Shown one piece after another: positions 6,819-14,613 of a DNA stretch of 20,979 nucleotides. The DNA is from Deltaproteobacteria bacterium (GTDB taxonomy: Bacteria > Desulfobacterota > Syntrophia > Syntrophales > UBA5619). Every line of letters starts with the position of its first letter. The stretch's first letter is position 1. The notes beneath the pieces are model-generated. The model had not been told where the DNA came from. It saw only the letters and a list, made by a program, of their open reading frames with translations, and did no database searches. Where the stretch lies: positions 1 through 20,979 of the forward strand of contig JAJFTY010000096.1 of NCBI GenBank assembly GCA_021372695.1, given 5' to 3'. Both the position numbers and the translations under genes were made by a program.

Positions 6819-9398
6819 ATGGCAAATAAAAGCGGTGTTTCAAGAAGACGATTTCTGCAGGTGGCGGGTGCGACCGGCGTCGCCCTGTCAGTGACCTCTT
6901 TTCCCTTCCGGAATCTGAGGTCGGCATGGGCGTTCGGCGACCATCCGCAGGAGCAGCTCCCCTACCGGATCACCAAAAAGATCCCTCAGGTCTGTGCACG
7001 GGCCTGCGAGGCGGACTGTGCCTACAATGTGGTTATCGGCGTCGATCCCGCGACCGGGGTTGAACGGGCGATCACCCTGGAGGGGAGACCGGAGGATCCC
7101 GTTTCGAACGGGAAGTTCTGCATCAAGGGGATGGGATTCGTCGACTCCTTGTATGATCCCGACCGGTTGATGGTTTCCCTGAAGCGGACCAACCCCAAGA
7201 AGGGGACCGATGAGGATCCGGGATGGGTCACGATGAAGACGGCCGACGCGGTGGACGAAGTCATTGCTGGTCTGAAAAAGCTGAAGCCTGAGGAGATCCT
7301 GTTCGCCTCCCCCGGGGATCCTTACTCGAACCGACTTTGCCAGTCCATCGGCGCCACCCGGAGCGATCAGCGGACGGAGTGCTTCGGCACCCATTACTAC
7401 ATCAACTGTCTGACATTGACCAACCCGCCCAACAAGTTCTATTCCAGCTGCTATACCCCCAGCCACCATGTCTGCGGGTATGACTTCGACAACGCCAAGT
7501 ACCAGGTCTGGTTCGGCTTCGACTCCTTCTCCAAGTGCGGGAAAGCGGGAATGCTCAACCACTGGGCCAAGGGGAAAAGGAACGGCTGCAAGATCGTCAT
7601 GTTCAACCCCGTCAGGACTCCCATGACGGATGGTTATGCCAGTGAATATTATGCCATCAAGCCGGGAACGGACTTGGCGGTGGCCCTGGCCATGATCAAC
7701 GTGATCCTGGCGGGCAAGAAGTACAACGCCGATTTCGTGAAACAGCATTCGGACGGTGCTGCCCTGATCGATGAGAAACGCCGCGCGGCGCTGAAGACCG
7801 CGGACGGCAAGTTCTTGGCGTGGTGCACCAAGCACAAGAAGGCCGAGGTGATCGACGAGTGCGACGCACCGGCCCTGGGCGGCGGTTCCTTCAAGGTCAG
7901 CCTGGACGGGAAGCAGATCACGGCCAAACCGGTTCTGCAGATCCTGACCGAAACGACGAAGACCTACACGCCCGAGTGGGCCGCCAAGCTCAGCGACGTT
8001 CCCGCCAAAGCCATCACGAAGATCGCTCTGGATTTCGCCGCCGCGGCGCCCCAGGCGCTCATCCCCACGTACAAACGCGACGCGGCGGGGCCCAATTATG
8101 CCAATAGCTGGCGGCTTCGCCATGCGATCAACATCCTCAACTCCCTGGTCGGGTCCATCGATCACGAAGGCGGTGTCCTCCTCCTGCACGACGTCAAGAT
8201 ACCGTGGATCGATGAGATCGCACCGCCTGCGGTGCCCTATCCGGAGCAGCCGGCCCAGCCGGTCGACTTCCGTAACGAATTCCCGGTAACGGACAAAATC
8301 TACCGAAAGAAGGATTTCTCGGCGCCTGGCCATTACGGCATGGTCGGGTGGGGACTCTACAAGACCAACCGGGCCAAGGCGGTCTTCTTCCGGAACCCCC
8401 ACCGGGGCCTCTTCTCCATGATCCAGTCCCAGATGATGGAGAAGGCGATGGACAAGATGCAGCTGGTCGTGGACTGGAACCTCTACCTGGACGACCTGGG
8501 CTACTTCTGCGATTACGTCATCCCGGCGCCCCACCAGTTTGAGGAGGCCAAGATGGATCTGCGCCTCTACTACCCGAAGTTCCCCTGCATCGTCGGTGGT
8601 ACCCCGGTCCAGAAGTCGCCGAGCGACCAGATCGGCTGGGGGGGATTCGCCGCCAAGATCGGCATGGCCATGGCCCCTAAATACTGGACCACCGACGGGA
8701 GCGGCGATCCCAAGAAGATGATCCCCACGAATGTCGGTGATGTGGCGGTCAAGAAGCTGGGGATCGCGGAAAACAGTGCCGATTTCATGAAGAAGGGTGG
8801 TTTCTGGATCGACAAGACGCCTTACCAGAACTACAAGCAGATCGAGCAGATCGGCTATGGCCGGCCCAATGGGAGGGTCCGGATGTACATCGACGAGTTT
8901 GCCGAGGTCGGCCATGAACCGCTGCCGACCTGGGCAACCCGTTGGCATGAATCCACGGGGGATTTCAAATTCTCCCTGCTCGTCACCCGTGCCCCCTGGC
9001 ACATGCATGCCGATCCCAACTTCATCAACAACCCCGTCATGAGGGAGATCACCGTCCGGAATCACATGGAAACGGTATGGGTTAACCCCGAGGCGGGAAA
9101 GGCGCTGGGCCTCAAGGATGGGGATCAGGTGATCCTGGAGAATGATCCGAATTACATGAAGGACCTTCCCCGGCCTCAGAAGGCCAAGGTCCACCTGACG
9201 ACGCGCGTCACCAGGAAGGATTGCGTCCTGCTCTTCCACGGGATCGGCCACAGGGCCAAGAACCTGAAGGTGGCCGCCAATTTCGGCTACCGGGACGGCG
9301 ATCTCATCCCGCAGAAGGATCCGGCCATTGCCAAGAAGCACGATCCGCTAGGCATGGGTTGGGTTGAAGACGTCTTTGTCAGCATCAAAAAGATCTAG
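6819..9398 (+). CDS. Molybdopterin oxidoreductase catalytic subunit (DMSO reductase superfamily, Tat-exported)
   Basis: An 859-residue Mo/W-bis-MGD enzyme. The ATG at 6819 follows GAGG at 8-nt spacing and gives a Tat signal peptide with SRRRFLQVAG at residues 8-17. The N-terminal [4Fe-4S] ligands are C59, C63, C67 and C101 (CARACEADC, then GKFC). Cysteines in SSCYTPSHHVCG (C211, C219) lie where the metal-ligating residue is often found, but I cannot assign it. The C-terminal cofactor-binding domain is present (RAPWHMHADPNF; NPEAGKALGLKDGDQV). A ferredoxin subunit follows 14 nt later and a TorD-like chaperone lies nearby. Relatives include polysulfide, thiosulfate, tetrathionate, arsenate and other reductases or dehydrogenases. 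The substrate is unknown; the rhodanese further down the locus hints at sulfur chemistry. Confidence 0.9.
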   Translation: MANKSGVSRRRFLQVAGATGVALSVTSFPFRNLRSAWAFGDHPQEQLPYRITKKIPQVCARACEADCAYNVVIGVDPATGVERAITLEGRPEDPVSNGKFCIKGMGFVDSLYDPDRLMVSLKRTNPKKGTDEDPGWVTMKTADAVDEVIAGLKKLKPEEILFASPGDPYSNRLCQSIGATRSDQRTECFGTHYYINCLTLTNPPNKFYSSCYTPSHHVCGYDFDNAKYQVWFGFDSFSKCGKAGMLNHWAKGKRNGCKIVMFNPVRTPMTDGYASEYYAIKPGTDLAVALAMINVILAGKKYNADFVKQHSDGAALIDEKRRAALKTADGKFLAWCTKHKKAEVIDECDAPALGGGSFKVSLDGKQITAKPVLQILTETTKTYTPEWAAKLSDVPAKAITKIALDFAAAAPQALIPTYKRDAAGPNYANSWRLRHAINILNSLVGSIDHEGGVLLLHDVKIPWIDEIAPPAVPYPEQPAQPVDFRNEFPVTDKIYRKKDFSAPGHYGMVGWGLYKTNRAKAVFFRNPHRGLFSMIQSQMMEKAMDKMQLVVDWNLYLDDLGYFCDYVIPAPHQFEEAKMDLRLYYPKFPCIVGGTPVQKSPSDQIGWGGFAAKIGMAMAPKYWTTDGSGDPKKMIPTNVGDVAVKKLGIAENSADFMKKGGFWIDKTPYQNYKQIEQIGYGRPNGRVRMYIDEFAEVGHEPLPTWATRWHESTGDFKFSLLVTRAPWHMHADPNFINNPVMREITVRNHMETVWVNPEAGKALGLKDGDQVILENDPNYMKDLPRPQKAKVHLTTRVTRKDCVLLFHGIGHRAKNLKVAANFGYRDGDLIPQKDPAIAKKHDPLGMGWVEDVFVSIKKI

Positions 9399-9412
9399 TG
9401 AGGTGATGAATC

Positions 9413-10123
9413 ATGAAGGAATATGCGATATTGCTGGATAATACGTATTGCACGGGCTGCAACTCCTGCGCCTACCGGTGCATCCAGGAGTTTCATTATC
9501 ACGATCAGGCGGCGAAAGGTCTCTTCAGGACCTTCGTTCAGATCAACGACGACGGCCTCTACCAGAAGCGGTGCATGCATTGCCTGGAGCCCGACTGCGT
9601 CGCCAACTGTCCGGTCAAGGCCCTGACCAAGTCGGAGTACGGGCCGGTCCTCTACAACGCCAAGACCTGCATCGGCTGCAAGACCTGTGTCCGATCCTGC
9701 AAGTTCCACGTGCCCCAGTTTGACGAGGCTACCAAAAAAATCGTCAAGTGCAGCATGTGCGCCCACAAGACCAGCGAGGGTAAGGTGCCCTCCTGCGTGG
9801 AGGTCTGTCCGACCGGTGCGCTGCAGTTCGGCGAATACCAGGAGATCCTGGCCAAGGCAAAGGCCATGGCTGCCAAGGACAAACTCGTGCTTTACGGGGT
9901 GACGGAGAACGGCGGTACCCACCTGTTTGTTCTGGCAAAGACCGATCCGGTGGTCGCCGGCTATCCGAAGGTCCCCGGGAAAGACAAAAAGAGCGCTTTT
10001 CTCGGTGATTCCCTGGCCCTGCCGGCGATTGCCGCCGTGGCCTTCGGGGGATTGAAGAAATTCGACGAACGGAAGGGGCGGGTGAAGAAAGCAGAAGAAA
10101 AAGGCCGTTCATCTAAAGCGTGA
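9413..10123 (+). CDS. Four-cluster ferredoxin electron-transfer subunit (DmsB/FdnH/HybA type)
   Basis: A 236-residue beta subunit with sixteen cysteines in the four-group arrangement of the DMSO reductase family: CTGCNSCAYRC, CMHCLEPDCVANC, CIGCKTCVRSC, and CSMC with CVEVC, predicted to bind four [4Fe-4S] clusters. It has no export signal and would ride with the Tat-exported catalytic subunit. ENGGTHLFVL followed by a weakly hydrophobic stretch near residues 205-222 (LALPAIAAVAFGG) and a Lys/Arg-rich tail resembles FdnH/HybA-type subunits, which end in a membrane anchor; here the anchor is short and uncertain. No NrfD- or PsrC-type membrane partner follows, so electrons may pass to or from the nearby multihaem cytochromes. 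Confidence 0.93.
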   Translation: MKEYAILLDNTYCTGCNSCAYRCIQEFHYHDQAAKGLFRTFVQINDDGLYQKRCMHCLEPDCVANCPVKALTKSEYGPVLYNAKTCIGCKTCVRSCKFHVPQFDEATKKIVKCSMCAHKTSEGKVPSCVEVCPTGALQFGEYQEILAKAKAMAAKDKLVLYGVTENGGTHLFVLAKTDPVVAGYPKVPGKDKKSAFLGDSLALPAIAAVAFGGLKKFDERKGRVKKAEEKGRSSKA

Positions 10124-10146
10124 ACTGCCTGACTTTGGAAAGATGG

Positions 10147-10190
10147 AGGGCGGATGGAATGAGACGTTTCATCCGCCCTTGTTTTTCTTT
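10147..10190 (+). terminator. Rho-independent terminator after the ferredoxin subunit gene
   Basis: A perfect 10-bp stem AGGGCGGATG / CATCCGCCCT (10147-10156 with 10170-10179), extended by weaker inner pairs, is followed at once by a T-rich tract TTGTTTTTCTTT. It lies 23 nt after the stop of the ferredoxin gene and before the chaperone gene. Confidence 0.85.
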
Positions 10191-10191
10191 T

Positions 10192-10207
10192 CTTGTAAGC
10201 TTGCAAG
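10192..10207. promoter_or_regulatory. Imperfect 16-bp palindrome before the chaperone gene
   Basis: CTTGTAAGCTTGCAAG is symmetric apart from one non-complementary pair and lies between the terminator and the ribosome-binding site of the TorD-like gene. It may be an operator or part of a short promoter region. No confident -35/-10 pair was found here. Confidence 0.3.
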
Positions 10208-10223
10208 GTAGAGGTAGTATACA

Positions 10224-10889
10224 GTGACTATGAATGAATCAGAAGAAAGACTCAACCGGTCAGAGGCACGGATGTCCCTCTGTGCACTCTTGGCCCATGC
10301 CCTTAATTATCCCGACAACGCGCTTGTCGAGAGCCTTGTCCGGGGAGATTTTGCAGACAAGTCCCTCGAAGCCCTGGATGCGCTCGGCATGGGCGGCCTG
10401 ACGGCCGGCCTGCAGTCTCTCCGGCAGGAATACGGTGATCCGGGTATCGACCCGGCAGCCCTTCTTCTGGAGATCGAGAAGGACTATACACGGATGTGCT
10501 TTGCCTCGAAACCCCGCTTGGTGTATCTCTTCGAATCCGTGTACAAAGAGGGAAAGCTCTACGACGAGTCCACCTTCCGGATCGCCCGCCTCTATTACGA
10601 CGCGGGACTCAAGATGGAGGAGGCCTTTACCCTTCCCCCCGATCATATCGCCGTTGAATTGGAATTTCTCTCTTTTCTCAACTTCAAACAGGCGGAAGCG
10701 ATCAGGTCGGGTGACCGGAAGATCGAGGACTACGCCATCGAGCTTCAGAAAAAGGTCCTGGAAGAGCATCTGTGCGGTTTTGCCCTCTCGCTGTCCGAAA
10801 GACTCGGGGCTCACGCCAGGACGAATTTTTTCCGGACTGTGGCCGGTGTCATGCAGGCCTTCTTTTCCGGGCCGGTGAATCCCGTCTGA
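10224..10889 (+). CDS. TorD/NarJ-family molybdoenzyme assembly chaperone
   Basis: A 221-residue, largely helical cytoplasmic protein of the TorD/DmsD/NarJ chaperone family, which binds Tat signal peptides and assists molybdopterin insertion before export. Family-like features are an N-terminal helical region (MSLCALLAHALNYPD), YTRMCFASKPRLVYLFESVY, and the ELEFLSFLNFKQAEAI segment matching the conserved E-x-x-F-L core. GTG at 10224 is chosen because GAGG (10211-10214) is 9 nt upstream; the ATG at 10230 would be 15 nt from it. Its position after the Tat-dependent molybdoenzyme makes that enzyme the likely client. A terminator separates it from the ferredoxin gene, so it may be expressed partly independently. 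Confidence 0.85.
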   Translation: MTMNESEERLNRSEARMSLCALLAHALNYPDNALVESLVRGDFADKSLEALDALGMGGLTAGLQSLRQEYGDPGIDPAALLLEIEKDYTRMCFASKPRLVYLFESVYKEGKLYDESTFRIARLYYDAGLKMEEAFTLPPDHIAVELEFLSFLNFKQAEAIRSGDRKIEDYAIELQKKVLEEHLCGFALSLSERLGAHARTNFFRTVAGVMQAFFSGPVNPV

Positions 10890-11306
10890 ATCCGTCGACG
10901 CTCGCATACCCCGTGACCATCTGCGGGGTATGCGGGTGAAAAAGGGTTTTTCCCCCGACTTGCGGATCGATGATCCTCCGGAGCCCGTTGCGGAAGCCCA
11001 TGGATTGAATGCCCCTTCTTCAGCGCCGATTGATGGGCAAATGCCGGTCGTCAGGTTCAACGGGCCATGCCTCCGAGGGCGCCGGGGAGATGAAAAATAA
11101 GGGTGGCCTGTGGCAGTCCGGTGAGATAGTATATGGACAATTTTTGCGGGCTGCCCGGAGCCCGGGAGAGATCGGCAGGATTTTGGGGCCGGGTCCGGGT
11201 GACGCACGAATCACCGACGATTGCGTGAAAGGGCTCCACGGCTGTGCCACGTCCCCCTGATTGAAAGCTGGCCCTGATTGCGGTTTATCGGGGTTGGAGG
11301 CTGCGT
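10890..11306. other. Intergenic region before the cytochrome cluster
   Basis: 417 nt with no convincing gene. It holds the hairpin at 10903-10934, several GC-rich stretches and an AT-rich patch (GATAGTATATGGACAATTT near 11126-11144) that could hold a promoter, although no good -35/-10 pair could be assigned. GGAGG at 11296-11300 is the ribosome-binding site of the following cytochrome. Confidence 0.5.
10903..10951 (+). terminator. Strong hairpin, probable terminator after the chaperone gene
   Basis: Perfect 11-bp arms CGCATACCCCG (10903-10913) and CGGGGTATGCG (10924-10934) enclose a 10-nt loop, 13 nt after the chaperone stop. The T-run (TTTTT) comes about 12 nt after the stem rather than directly, so intrinsic termination is likely but not certain. 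Confidence 0.5.
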
Positions 11307-12557
11307 ATGAAACGGATTATTTTCGGGGCCATCGCGGTTCTTTTATTGGTTCTTTGGCAGACATTTCCCCTGTCCGCCGCTGCGACGAAGAGCAGTTGTC
11401 TGACCTGCCACACGAACGACGCGATGATGAAAGCCCTCCACAAACCGCCGAAGATCGAGAGCGGCCGGGCGGAAGGGTGAGCAGGAGCGCCTCCGCCGGT
11501 CAGGGCGGAAGAGATGTACAAGGGGTTTCTCATCGACAAAGCGCTTCTGGAAAAGGATCTCCATTTCCGGATGGGCTGCACCTTCTGCCACAAGGGGGAC
11601 GACACCGTTGTTTCCCGGGACAAGGCCCATACGGGGCTCGTCAAGCGTCCGTCGGACGATCTGGCGACCTGTGCCCGCTGCCACAAGGAGATCACGGAAA
11701 AGTACAGCAAGTCGCTTCACTTCACCACCGCCGGTCTGAAGAACGGCGTCCGTCCCCGCTTCTCGGCTGCCGAGGCCAGGCAGTTCGACGAGAAGGTGTT
11801 CGAGGCGTCGTGCCGGAGCTGCCATGCCTCCTGCGGGGATGGCCATGTGAAAGGTCCCCCTGTCGGCGGAATCAGCATCGGCCTCGTCAACGGCCACAAG
11901 TTCGTGAAGAAGGAGGAGGGGAAAACCTGTGCTTTCTGCCACGGGGGCCGCGTCTCGCCGGAATGCCCGGGTGAACAGAACGTCCATCCCGATGTCCATT
12001 ACGAGAAGGGGATGATGTGCATGGATTGCCACAAGAAGGGTGAAATGCACGGAGACGGGATCGCCCATGCCGCCAGGCAGGAGGTGAAGGAGCGGCCGGC
12101 CTGCATCAACTGCCATGACAAGCTCGGGCAGGAGAAGCTGCTGACGACGAAGATTGCCCACACGACGCACCGCGACAAGGTGACCTGCTACGGCTGCCAC
12201 AGCGCGGGCGAATACCGCCAGTGTTACTCCTGCCACCTGGGGGAGGGCGCTACTTCCAAGCCGGGCTTCATCCTGGGACTCGACCCGCGGGACAAAAAGA
12301 CCCTGACCACACTCCGCCTCGTTCCGACCGTGCGGGACACCTTCACCAAGGCCGGGATCCGGATGGAAAATTTCGATGCCCTGCCCAACTACTGGAATTC
12401 GCCGGTCCACAACATCCGGAAGCGGACGGACCGGACCCGCTCCTGCGACGCCTGCCACGTCGACCGAACGGGTTTCCTGAAGAAGGAGACGCTCGTCGAA
12501 AAAGGTTCCAAGGCCAACGAAGGCCTGATTGTGGTGCCCGGAAAAATAAACAGGTGA
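11307..12557 (+). CDS. Decahaem c-type cytochrome, frame interrupted by an in-frame TGA at 11478-11480
   Basis: ATG at 11307 has GGAGG 6 nt upstream and encodes a Sec signal peptide (hydrophobic core VLLLVLWQTF, cleavage near SAAA) and the first haem motif CLTCH at residue 31. TGA is codon 58. The same frame then continues to 12557 with nine more motifs: CTFCH, CARCH, CRSCH, CAFCH, CMDCH, CINCH, CYGCH, CYSCH and CDACH. The whole is a 416-codon periplasmic decahaem protein resembling the cytochrome c3/c7-like multihaem family. The TGA falls in a Gly/Ala/Pro-rich linker (AEG, stop, AGAPPP), where a one-base change from GGA would restore glycine. An ATG at 11514 could start a shorter protein but would lack export and the first haem. 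Nonsense mutation, base error or stop recoding all fit. Downstream genes follow closely. Confidence 0.72.
11478..11511 (+). promoter_or_regulatory. Possible SECIS-like hairpin after the in-frame TGA
   Basis: After TGA (11478-11480) the stem TCCGCC (11492-11497) / GGCGGA (11504-11509) closes a 6-nt loop GGTCAG. The loop begins 17 nt after the TGA. Bacterial selenocysteine insertion elements, such as that of E. coli fdhF, place a GGUC-type loop at about this distance. The stem is only 6 bp in GC-rich DNA, so chance is a serious alternative. Confidence 0.25.
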
Positions 12558-12567
12558 GAAGGAGGTT

Positions 12568-14601
12568 GTGCGTGCCTTGAGATCATCGCGCACCTTGGGA
12601 ATAAGGATTTTCAGGGGTTTCGCCTCTCTGGCGTATCTCACAGGCGGACTTCTCTTTTCCGTCATTCTGTTTCCCGCCCCTGGCCTGAGTGCCGACCGTG
12701 GCCACCAGGATATCTGGCTCAGGAACGAATTGGGGGAGAGGATCACCGCGGCCGACAATCGTACCGATCCCTACAGCCCGAAGCGAAGCTGCGGGACCTG
12801 CCACGGTTACACGACGATCACGCAGGGCTACCATTTCCAGATGGGTTTCGACGAGGCGGGCGACCGCTACGACAAGAAACGCCCCTGGATTCTCTCGTCC
12901 GGGATGTATGGGGGGTGGCTTCCCTACTCCGCCGCGGGACGTCTGGCCGCCAAATCGAATCAGGCGCCGGCGGCAATCGATCTGGCGGCCTACGACTGGA
13001 TCGGCGGCGGGAAACTCAATCCCGCGAAGAAGATCAAGATTTCCGCGTGCGGGTGGTGCCATCCCGGCGGCGGCCCGCTCGAGTTCGGCCGCACAGCGGA
13101 GGGGCGCGCAGACCTTTCGCGGAATCTCATTCAGGCAGAGGCCGGGGGCCGCATTCCGCTCGACGGGGACTTCAGCTCCAGCGCAACGCCGGACGGTCTG
13201 AGCCATTTCCGCGAGAGCGGCGTCGTCGAAGCGGACTGCCTGATCTGCCATCTTCCGGGCTACCGCATGGAGGCTCGCAATGGGCAGCTTGCGGCCCGGA
13301 ATTACCGCTGGGCGGCGACGGCGGGCGCAGGCATCGGCGGAGTCCGGGGAGCTGTCTTCACCCATGCCGACCCCAACGCGGGCCCCGGCGACGCCCGGGT
13401 CTCCGCCGGGAGCTGGAATTTTGCGACGAGGCCCCTGGTGACCTATGCCTGGAACGACCGGAAGCTCTTTACGGAGGAGGGGAAGCTGAGGGGCGACATC
13501 ATTCGCAGGGCTGTCGATGCAAGAAACTGTCTCCAGTGCCACGGCGAACCGGATGGAAAGAACACCGGGGGGATCTATGCGGCCCAGCATGATGTTCACG
13601 CCAAGGCGGGCCTCTCGTGCACCGACTGCCATCCGCTGGTTGGAAAGACGGCGGAGGAGCGCCTCCGCCATCAGATCGCCAAAGGGTCGTACCCGCAGGT
13701 GAACGTGCGAAACGATCTCGACGGCGTGGGGATGAAGAGCTGTATCGGCTGTCACAAAGAGGGGCAATACCGGCCGACCCGTGCCGGGATGCCCAAGACA
13801 GCGCCGGACCCTGAACGGCGCCATGCCGAAAAATTCCCGGGCATGGTCTTCCACACCTCATTCATCACCTGCACCGCCTGCCATGCGACGACGCGGCCGG
13901 CCCGCGGCATGGCCCTGCTCGATTTGAGCGCGGGCCAGGAGCAGGGCTTCACGGCCGAAGGGTTCGCGACGGTGACCTGGGTCGGGGACTACGAGCAGGC
14001 GAAGGCCCCGTGGAAGCCCTGGATCGCGCGCGCGCAGGGAGGAAGGGGGTACGGCGAAGCCTACCTGCCTCATCTTCCCAAACGGATCCAGTGGTTCGGG
14101 GAGAGGATGCCAAACGGTGAGGTCAGACCCATTCCGCTTCATCAGGTGCAGCGGGCCTTCCGGGGTTTGAAGGGAAGCCCCTTCATCGAACCGGTCCGGA
14201 CGGACGGTACGAAGGTCAAGACCCCCTCCGTGCTCGCAGACGGCGATATCCTCAGGATGATCGCCGCCCTGACGGCCCAGGGTTTCCGGAAGGTCGTCTT
14301 CCTTTCGGATCGCCTTTACGAGGCAGTCGATGGAAAGCTTGTCGCGGGCAGGAACCCGATTGCGGCGGATTCCTATCCCGTCGTCCACGGCGTCGTGTCC
14401 CTCGAACGGAAGGCGGCCCTGGGTCAGAAGGGAAAGCCCGGCGGGTGCCTGGATTGTCACGGCAGGGAGGCTTCATTCTTCATGAAGCTCCAGGTCGTGA
14501 ATATCCGTGAATATCTGAGGAAATACCCGGAGCTCAAGGCGCCACAGGCCTTGCCCGAGATGAACGAGTGGGGGATCACGCGCGTTCCCCCGATGCAGTA
14601 G
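12568..14601 (+). CDS. Octahaem c-type cytochrome, exported
   Basis: A protein of about 677 residues with an N-terminal signal sequence (hydrophobic AYLTGGLLFSVILFPAPGLSA) and eight CXXCH motifs: CGTCH, CGWCH, CLICH, CLQCH, CTDCH, CIGCH, CTACH and CLDCH, at about residues 75-631. The long haem-poor stretch between the seventh and eighth motifs (roughly residues 440-626) suggests a separate folded region. GTG at 12568 is the outermost start but lies only 2 nt after GGAGG; TTG at 12577, 11 nt from it, may be the true start. It begins 10 nt after the decahaem cytochrome gene, so the two are surely co-transcribed. Likely a periplasmic or surface electron carrier, or possibly an enzyme; no catalytic residue was identified. 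Confidence 0.88.
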   Translation: MRALRSSRTLGIRIFRGFASLAYLTGGLLFSVILFPAPGLSADRGHQDIWLRNELGERITAADNRTDPYSPKRSCGTCHGYTTITQGYHFQMGFDEAGDRYDKKRPWILSSGMYGGWLPYSAAGRLAAKSNQAPAAIDLAAYDWIGGGKLNPAKKIKISACGWCHPGGGPLEFGRTAEGRADLSRNLIQAEAGGRIPLDGDFSSSATPDGLSHFRESGVVEADCLICHLPGYRMEARNGQLAARNYRWAATAGAGIGGVRGAVFTHADPNAGPGDARVSAGSWNFATRPLVTYAWNDRKLFTEEGKLRGDIIRRAVDARNCLQCHGEPDGKNTGGIYAAQHDVHAKAGLSCTDCHPLVGKTAEERLRHQIAKGSYPQVNVRNDLDGVGMKSCIGCHKEGQYRPTRAGMPKTAPDPERRHAEKFPGMVFHTSFITCTACHATTRPARGMALLDLSAGQEQGFTAEGFATVTWVGDYEQAKAPWKPWIARAQGGRGYGEAYLPHLPKRIQWFGERMPNGEVRPIPLHQVQRAFRGLKGSPFIEPVRTDGTKVKTPSVLADGDILRMIAALTAQGFRKVVFLSDRLYEAVDGKLVAGRNPIAADSYPVVHGVVSLERKAALGQKGKPGGCLDCHGREASFFMKLQVVNIREYLRKYPELKAPQALPEMNEWGITRVPPMQ

Positions 14602-14613
14602 GGAGAGCAGGAG

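Noticed and set aside
7449..7451. Possible selenocysteine in the molybdoenzyme
   Set aside because: The codon in the likely ligand region is TGC (Cys), and no in-frame TGA occurs in the gene.
6888..9341. Long open frame on the minus strand (817 codons) opposite the molybdoenzyme gene
   Set aside because: The plus-strand frame has a Tat motif, Fe-S cysteines and conserved family segments; the antisense product has no recognisable domain.
11246..11306. Possible sigma-54 promoter before the decahaem cytochrome
   Set aside because: The GG and GC elements in CTGGCCCTGATTGCGG are 8 nt apart rather than the required 10.
11261..11974. Plus-strand 237-codon frame overlapping the start of the decahaem cytochrome
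   Set aside because: It is in another reading frame, has no haem motif or signal peptide, and its composition is that of a shifted coding frame. The 11307 frame explains the region.
11514..12557. Cytochrome starting independently at ATG 11514
   Set aside because: It would lack a signal peptide, which periplasmic haem attachment needs, and a well-formed start with signal peptide lies in the same frame upstream. Kept only as an alternative.
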